From contig CAZIAZ010000026.1 of the NCBI GenBank assembly GCA_964536835.1, positions 1 through 43,500 on the forward strand: DNA of 43,500 nucleotides, in the 5' to 3' direction. The notes below the pieces were generated by a model, which worked only from the letters and a program-made list of their open reading frames with translations, made no database searches and was not told the DNA's origin. Shown one piece after another: positions 8,631-17,144 of this stretch (position 1 is the stretch's first letter; each line of letters begins with the position of its first letter). This stretch comes from DAONFI01 sp035403485 (GTDB lineage Bacteria; Planctomycetota; Phycisphaerae; SM23-33). Made by a program: the position numbers and the translations under genes.

Positions 8631-10324
8631 ATGAGTTCCTCGCTGTGAATCATGTCGTCCAACGCCTTGCCTGCGGCAACCATCGGATAGACGTTTTCTT
8701 CCTTAGCCACCTGGATGTGCAGCACGAACGTTTTGTCCGACGCAAGCATTTTATCCATAGCGGCTGGCAGTTCTTCCCGCTGCCGGACAGTAGCAGCCTC
8801 CGCACCGTAACCGCGAGCTATCATGGCAAAGTCGGGACACGGATGGCTGACCGAAGAATAACGTTTGTGGTAAAACAGCTGCTGCCACTGGCGAACCATG
8901 CCGAGATATTCGTTGTCCAGGACGATAAACTTCGTCTTCAGGCCGTACTGGACGGAGGTTATGACTTCAACCATCGTCATGGTAAAACTGCCGTCGCCGT
9001 CGATATCGATTACCTGCCTGTCCGGGAACGCAAATTGCGCTCCGATGGCAGCCGGCACGCCGTAACCCATCGTCCCCAAGCCGCCGGACGTCAGAATCTG
9101 CCTCGGCTTGCGCCAGCCATAATATTGCGAAGTCCACATCTGATGCTGGCCGACGCCGGTGGCAATTATGGCATCGTGGCCGGTCTTTTCACCAAGCATG
9201 TCGATGACTTCCTGCGGTTTTATCGCGCCGGTGGACTTATACTTAAGCGGGAAGCGTTTTTTCCAGTCGGCAATCTGCGCCAGCCATTCATGCCTGTCGA
9301 CACTTTCTATATGCGGCAGCATCTGCTCGATTATCGACCTGGCGTCACCGACGAGCGGTATGTCAACCTGAACGTTTTTGGATATCGAAGACGGGTCGAT
9401 ATCTATATGGATTATCTTCGCATGCGGGGCGAACCGTTTGACATCGCCGGTAACGCGGTCGTCGAAACGCGCGCCGATTGCTACCAGGCAGTCGCAATTC
9501 TGCACGGCGTGATTTGCATACGCAGTTCCGTGCATACCCAGCATTTTCAGGCTGAGTTCGCTGGTTTCGTCGATAGCGCCAAGGCCCAGCAGCGTCGTGG
9601 TGACGGGCAGTCTGCCCTTTTCCGCCATTTCGCGCAGGACGTCGCTGGCGCCGGAGAGTATGACTCCGCCGCCGACGTACAGCACGGGCTTTTTCGCCGC
9701 ATTTATCGTCTTAGCCGCAAGTTTGGCCTGCCGTTCATTGCCTTCGCCGCCGCGAGGCTTGTAACCCGGCAGCCGCGGCTCAACGTCCGGCTCTTCTTCC
9801 AGAATCGCTGTAGTGATGTCGACAGGTATATCCACAAGGACCGGGCCGGGCCGGCCGGAATTGGCGATGTAAAACGCCTCGTTCAACACGCGGCCGAGGT
9901 CGCGAACATCCTTGACGAGAACGTTATGCTTCGTAATCGGCCGGGTTATGCCGGTGAGGTCGGCTTCCTGGAACGCATCGTTGCCGATGAGATCGCTCTT
10001 GACCTGGCCGGTTATGGCGACTATCGGCACGGAGTCCATATTCGCCGTCGCAAGGCCGGTGACCAGGTTCGTCGCACCAGGCCCTGAGGTGGCGATAACC
10101 ACGCCGACTTTGCCGCTCGACCTCGCATACCCGTCAGCCATGTGGCATGCGCCCTGTTCGTGACGGGTAAGAACGAATTTTAAGGGCGAGTCGTACAGCA
10201 CGTCGAATATCGGAAGCAGCACGCCGCCCGGGTAACCGAACAGGGTTGTGACGCCCTGCTCAATCAATATCTGGTTGAGCAGCTGTGCTCCGTTAAGGCC
10301 TTTGTATTTCGTTTTCCTGGTCAT
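8627..10324 (-). CDS. ilvB: Acetolactate synthase large (catalytic) subunit
   Basis: Thiamine-diphosphate and FAD-dependent enzyme making 2-acetolactate or 2-aceto-2-hydroxybutyrate, the first common step of valine, leucine and isoleucine synthesis. 565 residues in three domains: N-terminal TPP domain with the catalytic glutamate in LTRHEQGACHMADGYAR (Glu56), a central FAD/CoA-like domain with GARFDDRVTG, and a C-terminal TPP/Mg domain with GDGSFTMTMVE and EYLGMVRQWQ. This last motif is typical of true acetohydroxyacid synthases rather than pyruvate oxidases. It heads an ilvB-ilvN-gpsA operon. The 250-bp leader upstream contains a candidate valine-rich peptide (10454-10546), suggesting control by transcription attenuation. 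Confidence 0.95.
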   Translation of the reverse strand: MTRKTKYKGLNGAQLLNQILIEQGVTTLFGYPGGVLLPIFDVLYDSPLKFVLTRHEQGACHMADGYARSSGKVGVVIATSGPGATNLVTGLATANMDSVPIVAITGQVKSDLIGNDAFQEADLTGITRPITKHNVLVKDVRDLGRVLNEAFYIANSGRPGPVLVDIPVDITTAILEEEPDVEPRLPGYKPRGGEGNERQAKLAAKTINAAKKPVLYVGGGVILSGASDVLREMAEKGRLPVTTTLLGLGAIDETSELSLKMLGMHGTAYANHAVQNCDCLVAIGARFDDRVTGDVKRFAPHAKIIHIDIDPSSISKNVQVDIPLVGDARSIIEQMLPHIESVDRHEWLAQIADWKKRFPLKYKSTGAIKPQEVIDMLGEKTGHDAIIATGVGQHQMWTSQYYGWRKPRQILTSGGLGTMGYGVPAAIGAQFAFPDRQVIDIDGDGSFTMTMVEVITSVQYGLKTKFIVLDNEYLGMVRQWQQLFYHKRYSSVSHPCPDFAMIARGYGAEAATVRQREELPAAMDKMLASDKTFVLHIQVAKEENVYPMVAAGKALDDMIHSEELI

Positions 10325-10453
10325 ATTATAAATCCTCAGTCTAAAACTTGAAAGTCATCCGAATCAGATGAATATACGGAAATTCCGCCGGAAATCAAAG
10401 AGAGTTTTCGAAGGATTGCCGTCACGCCGGTTCGGCCGCCGCAGGTGAAATTT

Positions 10454-10546
10454 TCAGCCTACAACGGCCTGACTAACGGTAACCACGCGCAGAGCCGGCA
10501 CGGATACGACGCTGCGTCCTACCCTTACAACGCACAAAAGCACCAT
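10454..10546 (-). CDS. Candidate valine-rich leader peptide of the ilvBN operon
   Basis: A 30-codon frame on the ilvB strand ends about 130 bases before ilvB. Its peptide starts MVLLCVVRVGRS and ends LRVVTVSQAVVG. Twelve of 30 residues are valine and three are leucine, the amino acids made by the operon. An in-frame upstream ATG at 10570 would give 38 residues. The ATG at 10546 is preferred because GGGA lies six bases upstream and a promoter (10580-10607) would start transcripts near 10573. A small hairpin (CAGGCC/GGCTG) covers the stop region. E. coli ilvB has a comparable valine-rich leader peptide. I see no strong terminator with a T-run after it, so the mechanism is inferred. Too short for ordinary gene callers. 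Confidence 0.5.
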   Translation of the reverse strand: MVLLCVVRVGRSVVSVPALRVVTVSQAVVG

Positions 10547-10579
10547 ATTGTGTCCCATGCCGGTATTCATGATGCCGAT

Positions 10580-10607
10580 ATGTTACATCCAGCCATTGAA
10601 AATGCAA
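10580..10607 (-). promoter_or_regulatory. Candidate promoter of the ilv leader and operon
   Basis: Minus-strand boxes TTGCAT and TAACAT are separated by 16 bp. Transcription would begin near 10573, just before the leader-peptide frame. An A/T tract precedes the -35 box. Confidence 0.5.
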
Positions 10608-10986
10608 TCTTTTTTTTCAAAAACGGCTCAAGCCGGCCGATTTATACAATAGACCTGATTTGCATAAAACGGCTATCACGGCTTCGTGTTCTGCTGGTTA
10701 TTTTGACTTCAACTATGCAGGCCGGACTGCCGGCGTAACCAAATGATATACAGCCCCGGTAATATCCAGACATTAATTCGATAAGATATATGGACATTAT
10801 GCAACAGGTTTAACTGTAGCCATTTATCAATATCGCACCTTTTTTGATTCAATTCACCTCTTTATTTGAAAATACCGCTGTGGGGTAAATCCTGAAAATA
10901 CCAAGATACAACCTGACTTATAATATTTTGAAATATTTAAACTAATCATCTTAAAAAATGATATAATGAATAATTAAGGAAATCAT

Positions 10987-12363
10987 ATGAAACTGCTCCT
11001 GATTAATCCGTTCAATCCTCTTATAAATCTCGCAGACGTCAAATCCAGCCGCTGGAATCGCTACAGAATCTGGAAGCCGCTGGGCCTGCTTGTGCTCTCT
11101 GCCCTTACGCCCAAAGAGTGGGACGTTACGATTATTGATGAAAACATCGGCAGGGTCGATTACAACAAAATGGACACACCCGATTTCGTCGGCATATCCG
11201 CATTCACGTCACAGGCGCCGCGGGCATATGAACTGGCCGCCGAATTTCGCGCAAAAAAAATCCCCGTCGTCATGGGCGGAATACACGCAACCATGTGCAC
11301 GCAAGAAGCCGCAAAATTCGTGGACAGCATCGTCACCGGTGAAGCTGAAATAGTTTGGCCTCAAGTTCTGCAGGATGTAATTGCGGGGCGGCTGCAATCA
11401 CTATACCATGGCGGACACATTGATATGGCCCACATGCCAATCGCACGCCATGACCTGCTGACAAAAGGCTACGCGTTCGGTTCCATTCAAACCACGCGAG
11501 GTTGCCCGCTAAACTGTAAGTTCTGCAGCGTTACTGCGTTCAATGGCAATAAGTATCGCAACAGACCTATCGAAAATGTAATCGAAGAATTTCGGGCGAT
11601 TCCGGAAAAACGTGTACTAATAGTGGACGACAATCTCATCGGCATAACTCCGGCACACATTGAACGGGCGAAAGAACTGTTCCGCGCCATGATTGCCGCC
11701 AACATCCGCAAAAAATGGATGGCACAGGTTACGATTAATTTTGCAGATGATGAGGAACTGCTCACACTGGCGGAGAAAGCCGGCTGCAGCGGAGTATTCA
11801 TAGGCTTTGAATCATCATCGGCAACAGGATTGGCTGAAGTCGGCAAAAAATTCAACATGCTCAAAAGCCGTAATTTTCACCACTCCATACGACACATTCA
11901 CAAACATAAAATTCTAGTAGTCGGTTCATTCATCATGGGCCTTGACGCAGACAAGCCCGGCATAGGCAAACAAATAGCAGCCGCCGGCAAAAGCTACGGC
12001 GTGGATATTCTAAACGTGCTATTCCTCACGCCGCTGCCCGGCACGCACCTGTGGAACGACATGTGCGGACAGGACAGGATTCTGCTGTGCGACTTTCCGG
12101 CTGACTGGAAATATTACACTCTGGGCTTTCCGACCGCGAAATACAACAATTTTTCATTTCGAGAAATTTTGCATGAGATGAAACTATGCGACGGCTCGTT
12201 CTATTCGCGTAAACAGATTCTGTTGCGGGCTTTCAAAAATTTCATCTACCGCCATCAGCCGTTCGTATCGCTGATATCAAACCTTTCGTTTCGCCACAAC
12301 GCCAAGATGGCCCAAAAAGGCTATCTCAAACTGCTGCGTTCACGCACATCTCTCGTGACGTGA
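10987..12363 (+). CDS. B12-binding-domain radical SAM protein
   Basis: 458 residues. The N-terminal half (about 1-140) is a cobalamin-binding Rossmann-like domain, with INPFNP at the start and VVMGGIHAT near residue 100. The radical SAM core follows, with the 4Fe-4S motif CPLNCKFC (Cys173, Cys177, Cys180) preceded by TTRG, and later GVFIGFESS and FIMGLDADKP typical of this group. Members methylate or rearrange lipids, cofactors and natural products; the substrate here is unknown. An AAGGAAATCAT ribosome site and a TATAAT box (10962-10967) precede the ATG. It is a monocistronic unit ending in a bidirectional terminator shared with the rnf operon. Confidence 0.85.
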   Translation: MKLLLINPFNPLINLADVKSSRWNRYRIWKPLGLLVLSALTPKEWDVTIIDENIGRVDYNKMDTPDFVGISAFTSQAPRAYELAAEFRAKKIPVVMGGIHATMCTQEAAKFVDSIVTGEAEIVWPQVLQDVIAGRLQSLYHGGHIDMAHMPIARHDLLTKGYAFGSIQTTRGCPLNCKFCSVTAFNGNKYRNRPIENVIEEFRAIPEKRVLIVDDNLIGITPAHIERAKELFRAMIAANIRKKWMAQVTINFADDEELLTLAEKAGCSGVFIGFESSSATGLAEVGKKFNMLKSRNFHHSIRHIHKHKILVVGSFIMGLDADKPGIGKQIAAAGKSYGVDILNVLFLTPLPGTHLWNDMCGQDRILLCDFPADWKYYTLGFPTAKYNNFSFREILHEMKLCDGSFYSRKQILLRAFKNFIYRHQPFVSLISNLSFRHNAKMAQKGYLKLLRSRTSLVT

Positions 12364-12391
12364 TAACTCTGAAACACCAGTAACACGAATA

Positions 12392-12423
12392 AAAAAGCGA
12401 CAGAAGAAATTCCGCCGCTTTTT
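12392..12423. terminator. Bidirectional intrinsic terminator
   Basis: AAAAAGCG (12392-12399) pairs with CGCTTTTT (12416-12423), giving a stem flanked by A and T runs on both strands. It sits between the radical SAM gene and the convergent end of the rnf operon and can serve both. Confidence 0.6.
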
Positions 12424-12445
12424 ATAATTCACTCGATGTAAAAAA

Positions 12446-13366
12446 TCAGCCGCGCCAGTCGGTTTTGTCCACAGTTGTTTCAAACGTGCCGACGACTACG
12501 TCGGGCATTTTTTCATCACTGACTTTTGCGACGTCTTCCCTGGACGGCTTGCCGATTTTGACATATCCGCCGACTGGACATTTTTCGATTACGGTCTGCA
12601 TAATCTGGTGAATGGTGGCCGGGTCGTAGTTGTCGTAATCGAACTGCGGGAGTTTGCCCTGCATCTTGATGAGGTTAGTCGCCTGTCGCGCACATGCGCC
12701 GCAGCCGATACAGCCGACCTTGCAGACGCTTTTGACGTCTTTGCCGAAATCCTTGTTGTTGCATCGGAGGATGTACATCTGTTCAGCCTTGAACGGCACC
12801 ATGGATATCACGTGCCGCGGGCAGGCTTTCTCGCACGCGCCGCAGCCGACGCATTTGTCATAATCCACCACGGTCTGGCCGTTGATGACGTGAATGGCGT
12901 CAAACTTGCACGCCCGCTCGCAATCACCCATGGCCAGACAGCCGTACGCGCAACCCTGAACGCCGGCAACCAGATTGGCTGCGGTGCAGGAATGTTCGCC
13001 GATGTATTCATGGCGGCCCAGCTTGTCTTCGCATTTTGCGCCGCAATGAATCGCCGGCCGATAAGGATATGTCTCTTTGAGTTCCACGCCGAGTATTTGG
13101 GCTATTTTCCGTGCGACGGCATCGCCGCCGACGGGGCAGAGATTTACCGCAACTCCGCGGATGACGACGGCTTCGGCGTAATCACCGCAGCCGACGAAAC
13201 CGCAACCGCCGCAGTTCGCGCCGGGCAGCGCTGCGCCGATTGCCTCTATTTTTGGGTCTACTTCAACGGCTAACGCCTCATTGGCCCAGCCGAGTATGCC
13301 GGAAAAAACTATCGCCAACAACAACATTATGGCCGCGGCAAGCAATATGATTATCCACATGAACAT
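12446..13366 (-). CDS. rnfB: Rnf electron transport complex subunit B (polyferredoxin)
   Basis: Iron-sulfur subunit that passes electrons between ferredoxin and the membrane part of the Rnf complex. 306 residues. One N-terminal transmembrane helix (about 3-25) is followed by the four-cysteine motif GANCGGCGFVGC and then by ferredoxin-type clusters including CERACKFD, CVGCGACEKACP and CIGCGACAR. It is the last gene of the operon, starting 2 bases after the rnfA stop. This gene order (C-D-G-E-A-B) is the one common in anaerobes. Confidence 0.94.
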   Translation of the reverse strand: MFMWIIILLAAAIMLLLAIVFSGILGWANEALAVEVDPKIEAIGAALPGANCGGCGFVGCGDYAEAVVIRGVAVNLCPVGGDAVARKIAQILGVELKETYPYRPAIHCGAKCEDKLGRHEYIGEHSCTAANLVAGVQGCAYGCLAMGDCERACKFDAIHVINGQTVVDYDKCVGCGACEKACPRHVISMVPFKAEQMYILRCNNKDFGKDVKSVCKVGCIGCGACARQATNLIKMQGKLPQFDYDNYDPATIHQIMQTVIEKCPVGGYVKIGKPSREDVAKVSDEKMPDVVVGTFETTVDKTDWRG

Positions 13367-13368
13367 GA

Positions 13369-14130
13369 TTATTTCGTCTCCTCGGCCAGATTAGTTTTTT
13401 TAACCATTTGTTCAACGTCGCCCATTACGGCCGTCTGCGTCGCATGAGCGGGCTTTACCACCAGCGCCTTCTGAAGCGACGCGTTTACGCCATTAAACCC
13501 CATAAACGCCATCGCAAGAATGCCGGCTATCACAAGCGTAATACCGGCTCCGCGGAGCGACTTGGGAACATTGCAGAGTTCGAGGTCTTCGCGTATGCCG
13601 GCCATTATCAGCAGCGCCAGCGTAAACCCGACGCCGCCGAAGAATGCAAACGTCAGCGACTGGCCCAAATCCCACGGATTATCGCCGGAAATATGCTTCA
13701 TTATCTCAAGGCAGGCGAACAGGATGGCGCAATTCGTCGTTATCAGCGGCAGAAACACGCCGAAACTCTTGTACAGCGGCGGAAAGAACTTGCGAAGGTA
13801 CATTTCCACAAGCTGCACGCTGGCGGCTATGAGGAAAATGTAGACGATATAGTTCAGTATGCTCAGGTCGCTGTCGCCCGTGCCGCCGCAGAGATGGTAT
13901 ATCCACGTCGAGAGCGGCGCTCCGCTGCGGAGCAGATAATACGTAAAAACCCAGCTCAGAAAGCCGGCTACCGAAATTACGAACGTAACCGCACAGCCCA
14001 TGCCGAAAGCCATGTCCACACGACGCGACACGCCGATGAACGGACATATCCCGACAAAATAACTCAACACGAAGTTGTTCACTATCGCGGCGCCGACGGC
14101 TATCAGGATTATTTGTGAGAGGTATTCCAT
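13369..14130 (-). CDS. rnfA: Rnf electron transport complex subunit A
   Basis: Integral membrane subunit of the ion-pumping ferredoxin:NAD oxidoreductase, with about six transmembrane segments. Typical elements are NNFVLSYFVGICPFIGVS near the start, VEMYLRKFFPPLYKSFGVFLPLITTNCAIL in the middle (with the conserved intramembrane cysteine) and AGILAMAFMGFNG near residue 212. At 253 residues it is about 60 longer than usual RnfA. Part of the excess is a roughly 33-residue hydrophilic tail (about 220-253) rich in K, T and E. Another part is an insert around residues 65-85. It lies between rnfE (9-base gap) and rnfB. Confidence 0.93.
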   Translation of the reverse strand: MEYLSQIILIAVGAAIVNNFVLSYFVGICPFIGVSRRVDMAFGMGCAVTFVISVAGFLSWVFTYYLLRSGAPLSTWIYHLCGGTGDSDLSILNYIVYIFLIAASVQLVEMYLRKFFPPLYKSFGVFLPLITTNCAILFACLEIMKHISGDNPWDLGQSLTFAFFGGVGFTLALLIMAGIREDLELCNVPKSLRGAGITLVIAGILAMAFMGFNGVNASLQKALVVKPAHATQTAVMGDVEQMVKKTNLAEETK

Positions 14131-14139
14131 GTTTCCACC

Positions 14140-14775
14140 TTACGCGGCTTTCTTTTCAAATTTTGCACTTAGCCAGTTAGCCAGACCCATCAGCAATCCC
14201 AGCGTTAAAAACGCTCCAGGAGCCAGGCCCATAATCGCCCAACGATATCCTTCCGTCGCCGAGCCGTTCCAGAACAGTTCTATCCCGAACCACGACCCGC
14301 TAGCCAGCAATTCGCGCACTGTCGCCACGGTCGAAAGACCCAGGGCGAAACCTATGCTCTGGCCGACCGCGTCGGCTATCGCCGGCCCGACGCTCTGCTT
14401 GGCGGCACAGACTTCACAGCGACAGATGATTATGCAGTTGACGATGATTAGCGGAATGTACGGCCCAAGCTGGTCGGACATGTCCGGCATGAACGCGGCG
14501 AGAAATTTGTCGGCGATTGTCACGAACGTCGCAATAATCAGCGTGAAAACAAGAATCCGCAGGTGCGGCTTGATGAGGTGACGTATCAGGCTGACGATTA
14601 TGTTCGAGCATATCAGCACGAACGCAACCGCGCCAGCCATCGTCATTGACGCCTTCATCGTCGCGGTCACCGCCAGCGTCGGGCACATACCCAGAACCTG
14701 ACGATAGGTCGGGTTTTCCGGCAATATGCCGTTTATGAATCGTTCAAAGGCTGTAGGTCCGTTATTGTCAGGCAT
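14140..14775 (-). CDS. rnfE: Rnf electron transport complex subunit E
   Basis: Membrane subunit homologous to RnfA and to NqrD. 211 residues with about six transmembrane helices. Conserved blocks include the N-terminal NPTYRQVLGMCPTLAVTATMKAS and IPLIIVNCIIICRCE, with the intramembrane cysteine region. It starts 2 bases after the rnfG stop, so translation is probably coupled. Together with RnfA it forms the antiparallel membrane core thought to carry a 2Fe-2S centre. Confidence 0.93.
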   Translation of the reverse strand: MPDNNGPTAFERFINGILPENPTYRQVLGMCPTLAVTATMKASMTMAGAVAFVLICSNIIVSLIRHLIKPHLRILVFTLIIATFVTIADKFLAAFMPDMSDQLGPYIPLIIVNCIIICRCEVCAAKQSVGPAIADAVGQSIGFALGLSTVATVRELLASGSWFGIELFWNGSATEGYRWAIMGLAPGAFLTLGLLMGLANWLSAKFEKKAA

Positions 14776-14777
14776 GG

Positions 14778-15449
14778 TTATTTCTCCTCCGCGGCGGCTG
14801 ACGCGAATTTCAGTTTCTCTACGTCACCGACGAATTTCGCGACTGTCTGATTGACTATGGCCGTCAACGAATCCGATGAAATCGTTGCGCCGCTTATGGC
14901 GTCTATTTTGTTGTTATCCGGCGAGGCGGTTCTGTTTTTGACGACCTCCAGCGGCGGATTGGCGGCTTTGCCTGCGAACTGATAAATCCACGGGCTTTGA
15001 ATTTTGCTGCCGAGATTGGGCGTTTCTTTCTGCGATATCACCGACACGCCGGTGATTGTTTTGAGGTCGGGGCTCAAACCTATGAGACAGACAACTTCGT
15101 CGGCGTATCCGTTACCCTTGCCCAGCACGACCCAACCGAGCTGTTTATCACCGTTGAAAACCTTATATACATCGTAATCCAAAGGATTTTCCGGTTTTTG
15201 CACGGTAAGAGTCGTTTCAGCTTTTCCGTCGCGGTCTACAGTTATTTTATCGCCGGCGATTACTATTTTTGCGCCATTAACCTTATCCTGTCCCAACAGA
15301 AGCAGTGGTATGCGGTTATAGGATTTGGTTATCTGATTTTCCTTGATTTTCGGCCCCAGCGTCAGTTGCACGCCAGCCAGCAGTGCGCCGAACGCCAGCG
15401 ATATCGCTATAACCAGCCAGCCCTGTTTAAAATATTTTAACATCAACAA
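14778..15449 (-). CDS. rnfG: Rnf electron transport complex subunit G (FMN-binding)
   Basis: Carries covalently bound FMN on the outer face of the membrane. 223 residues: one N-terminal transmembrane helix (about 10-30), then an FMN-binding domain with the attachment motif SGATIS near residue 184, where the threonine takes FMN through a phosphoester bond. The ATG at 15449 has GGAG eight bases upstream. Directly upstream lies the inserted four-helix-bundle cassette, whose repeat ends about 20 bases before this start, so the ribosome site of rnfG has been kept. Confidence 0.93.
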   Translation of the reverse strand: MLMLKYFKQGWLVIAISLAFGALLAGVQLTLGPKIKENQITKSYNRIPLLLLGQDKVNGAKIVIAGDKITVDRDGKAETTLTVQKPENPLDYDVYKVFNGDKQLGWVVLGKGNGYADEVVCLIGLSPDLKTITGVSVISQKETPNLGSKIQSPWIYQFAGKAANPPLEVVKNRTASPDNNKIDAISGATISSDSLTAIVNQTVAKFVGDVEKLKFASAAAEEK

Positions 15450-15468
15450 TCTCCAATATTGTAAATAT

Positions 15469-16006
15469 CAAGTTTCAAGTAACAACCTGCAAGCAAGTTT
15501 TTAATTAACGCCTCGCGGCAAACCTTGTCCATAACAGCCGTTTGTGCTGGCTGTTAAAATACAAATTCCTATACACTAAATCTTCAACTTCCAGAACGAT
15601 TCTGTTTGTTAATTATCGCACTTAGTATATGTAACAGTTCCGTCGTTTCATCTATCAAGCGATGTCGCATATCTTGTAACTCAGCGGGAACATTAAGTAG
15701 CTTCAACCAATAACGACTTTCTTTTGCTTCTTTTCTGGCAATTTTAAGCCGTAAAACCTATCTCTTTTACCAAGAGATTCCTTTGATTCAATATAATTGG
15801 CTCCTACAGAACCGGACGCTCTAATTAGTTGTTTTCCATCTTCATGGTTACTTATAGTTTTAGGCAAATGTCTCAAAAACGTTCGAACCGTAATAGCATA
15901 TTCTAACGTCCTGTCTTCAAAGTCATACGTTTTAAGCATATTGTTGTTCGAATCATTCATTGTCTATTGAAACTTGCTTGTAATTTGTTTCTTGTCACTT
16001 GGAAGT
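15469..16006. mobile_element. Inverted-repeat-flanked cassette inserted between rnfD and rnfG
   Basis: A left arm at 15469-15502 (CAAGTTTCAAGT, then GCAAGCAAGTTTTTAAT) is matched in inverted orientation by a right arm at 15966-16006, which reads on the minus strand CCAAGTGACAAG, then ACAAGCAAGTTTCAAT. The arms enclose only the frameshifted four-helix-bundle gene. The right arm runs into the last codons and stop of rnfD. The layout suggests a small gene cassette inserted into a conserved operon, with its ends in intergenic or gene-end positions. No transposase is encoded. Confidence 0.5.
15584..15960 (-). pseudogene. Four-helix-bundle protein (23S rRNA intervening-sequence protein family), frameshifted
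   Basis: The first 85-residue frame carries the family's N-terminal half: YDFEDRTLEYAITVRTFLRHLP, then LIRASGSVGANYIESKESL. It then loses similarity and stops at 15703. The next frame, read one base back from about 15750, restores the family's C-terminal half (LKIARKEAKESRYWLKLLN, then LIDETTELLHILSAII) and ends at 15584. A single missing base near FYGLK, where FYRLK would be expected, explains the break. Joined, the product would be about 125 residues, the normal length. The cause is either a real mutation or a sequencing error. The family's function is unsettled; relatives sit in 23S rRNA intervening sequences and, as Avd, in diversity-generating retroelements. Confidence 0.75.
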
Positions 16007-17071
16007 TCCGAAGGGTTTTGGCACTGTCCAACGATTGATGAGCGGAACGACGGCGTTCATTAGCAATATTGCGAACATCACGCCTTCCGGATAGCCGCTC
16101 ATTATGCGTATAAGCTCAATACAGCCGCCGACTCCAAGGCCGAAAATGAACTTGCCTTTTGCGGTCATGGGATTCGTAACAGGGTCGGTCGCTATGAAAA
16201 ACGCGCCGAAAAGCAGTGCTCCGCCGCAGAGGCTGTGCATAACATTCCAGGGGTCGGACGGATTCAATATGTCGCGTAAGCCGCTGATGATTATCACAGC
16301 CAGTATAACGCCCAGCGGCACCTGCCACGATGCCGTCCTACGTATAAGCAGATAAGCCCCGCCCAGAATGCATGCAATCGCCGATATCTCGCCCAGCGAG
16401 CCGATATGATTGCCCCAGAAGAGGTTGCTCAGTTTCGGTATGAACCCTTTTTTGCCGCCCGACGTCTGGTAATCCTTGGCTGCGGTCATGGGCGTAGCGG
16501 CGGAGACCGCATCCGGCATAGTGCCGGCGGGCACTATCGCGGCATATTGCGACGGCGTGGCATTCAGGCTTGCCAGCCAGGGCATTTTATCAAGGTCTTT
16601 TACGTAACCCGGCGCGCCGAGAGCCCCTGCGAATGCCAGCATGATGAACGCCCTGCCGACCATCGCCGGATTGAACAGGTTCATGCCCACGCCGCCGAAT
16701 ATCACCTTGCCGATGCCTATCGCCACCACACAGCCGATAATCGCAACGTAACACGGCGTATTCCACGGAATCGAAAACGCCAGAATCACGCCCGTAACCG
16801 CGGCAGAGCAGTCGCTCAGGGTAAGCGGCAGTTTGCGCATCTTCATGAACACCAACTCGGCGAGCATGCACGCCGCCACGCATACAACCACCTGGCGGAC
16901 TGCAAACTGACGATAGATTATCAAGGCTACCAGCATCAGCGGCGAAAGGCCTATAAGAACGTCAATCATCATGCGGCGGGTCGAAGATTTTTTGTCCTTG
17001 AAATGCGGACTGGGCATCACCACCACCGCCGCTTCGATATCAGCCTGATTGGATTTGTTTTCCTCTGTCAT
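15995..17071 (-). CDS. rnfD: Rnf electron transport complex subunit D
   Basis: Membrane subunit with a second covalently bound FMN. 358 residues, about eight transmembrane helices. Diagnostic blocks are SPHFKDKKSSTRRMMIDV near the N-terminus, FGGVGMNLFNPAMVGRAF, the FMN-attachment motif DAVSAATPMT, and GGALLFGAFFIATDPVTNPMT. The last codons (FGTSK, stop) lie inside the right arm of the inserted cassette, so the natural C-terminus may have been slightly altered. It follows rnfC after 73 bases. Confidence 0.94.
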   Translation of the reverse strand: MTEENKSNQADIEAAVVVMPSPHFKDKKSSTRRMMIDVLIGLSPLMLVALIIYRQFAVRQVVVCVAACMLAELVFMKMRKLPLTLSDCSAAVTGVILAFSIPWNTPCYVAIIGCVVAIGIGKVIFGGVGMNLFNPAMVGRAFIMLAFAGALGAPGYVKDLDKMPWLASLNATPSQYAAIVPAGTMPDAVSAATPMTAAKDYQTSGGKKGFIPKLSNLFWGNHIGSLGEISAIACILGGAYLLIRRTASWQVPLGVILAVIIISGLRDILNPSDPWNVMHSLCGGALLFGAFFIATDPVTNPMTAKGKFIFGLGVGGCIELIRIMSGYPEGVMFAILLMNAVVPLINRWTVPKPFGTSK

Positions 17072-17144
17072 ATCATCATCTTTCCATTTTTACGAGTCGC
17101 TTCTAACAAAAATCCTGTTTTGAAAATCCGGATGTCCGTCGCAA

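Noticed and set aside
8645..10087. 480-codon open frame opposite ilvB
   Set aside because: It is antisense to a fully conserved acetolactate synthase gene, has no family-like motif, and follows from the high GC third positions of ilvB.
10454..10546. T-box or other known amino-acid riboswitch before ilvB
   Set aside because: No T-box bulge sequence (TGGNACCGCG) and no terminator/antiterminator pair is visible; a leader peptide explains the sequence better.
10445..10738. 97-codon plus-strand frame upstream of ilvB
   Set aside because: Composition is not protein-like, there is no ribosome site, and it overlaps the ilv leader on the other strand.
15740..15770. Programmed -1 frameshift in the four-helix-bundle gene
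   Set aside because: The shift site has no X XXY YYZ slippery heptamer and the expected CGG arginine codon is simply short by one base.
15703..15960. Intact 85-residue four-helix-bundle protein
   Set aside because: The C-terminal half of the family is found in the adjacent frame, so the 85-residue frame is truncated by a frameshift.
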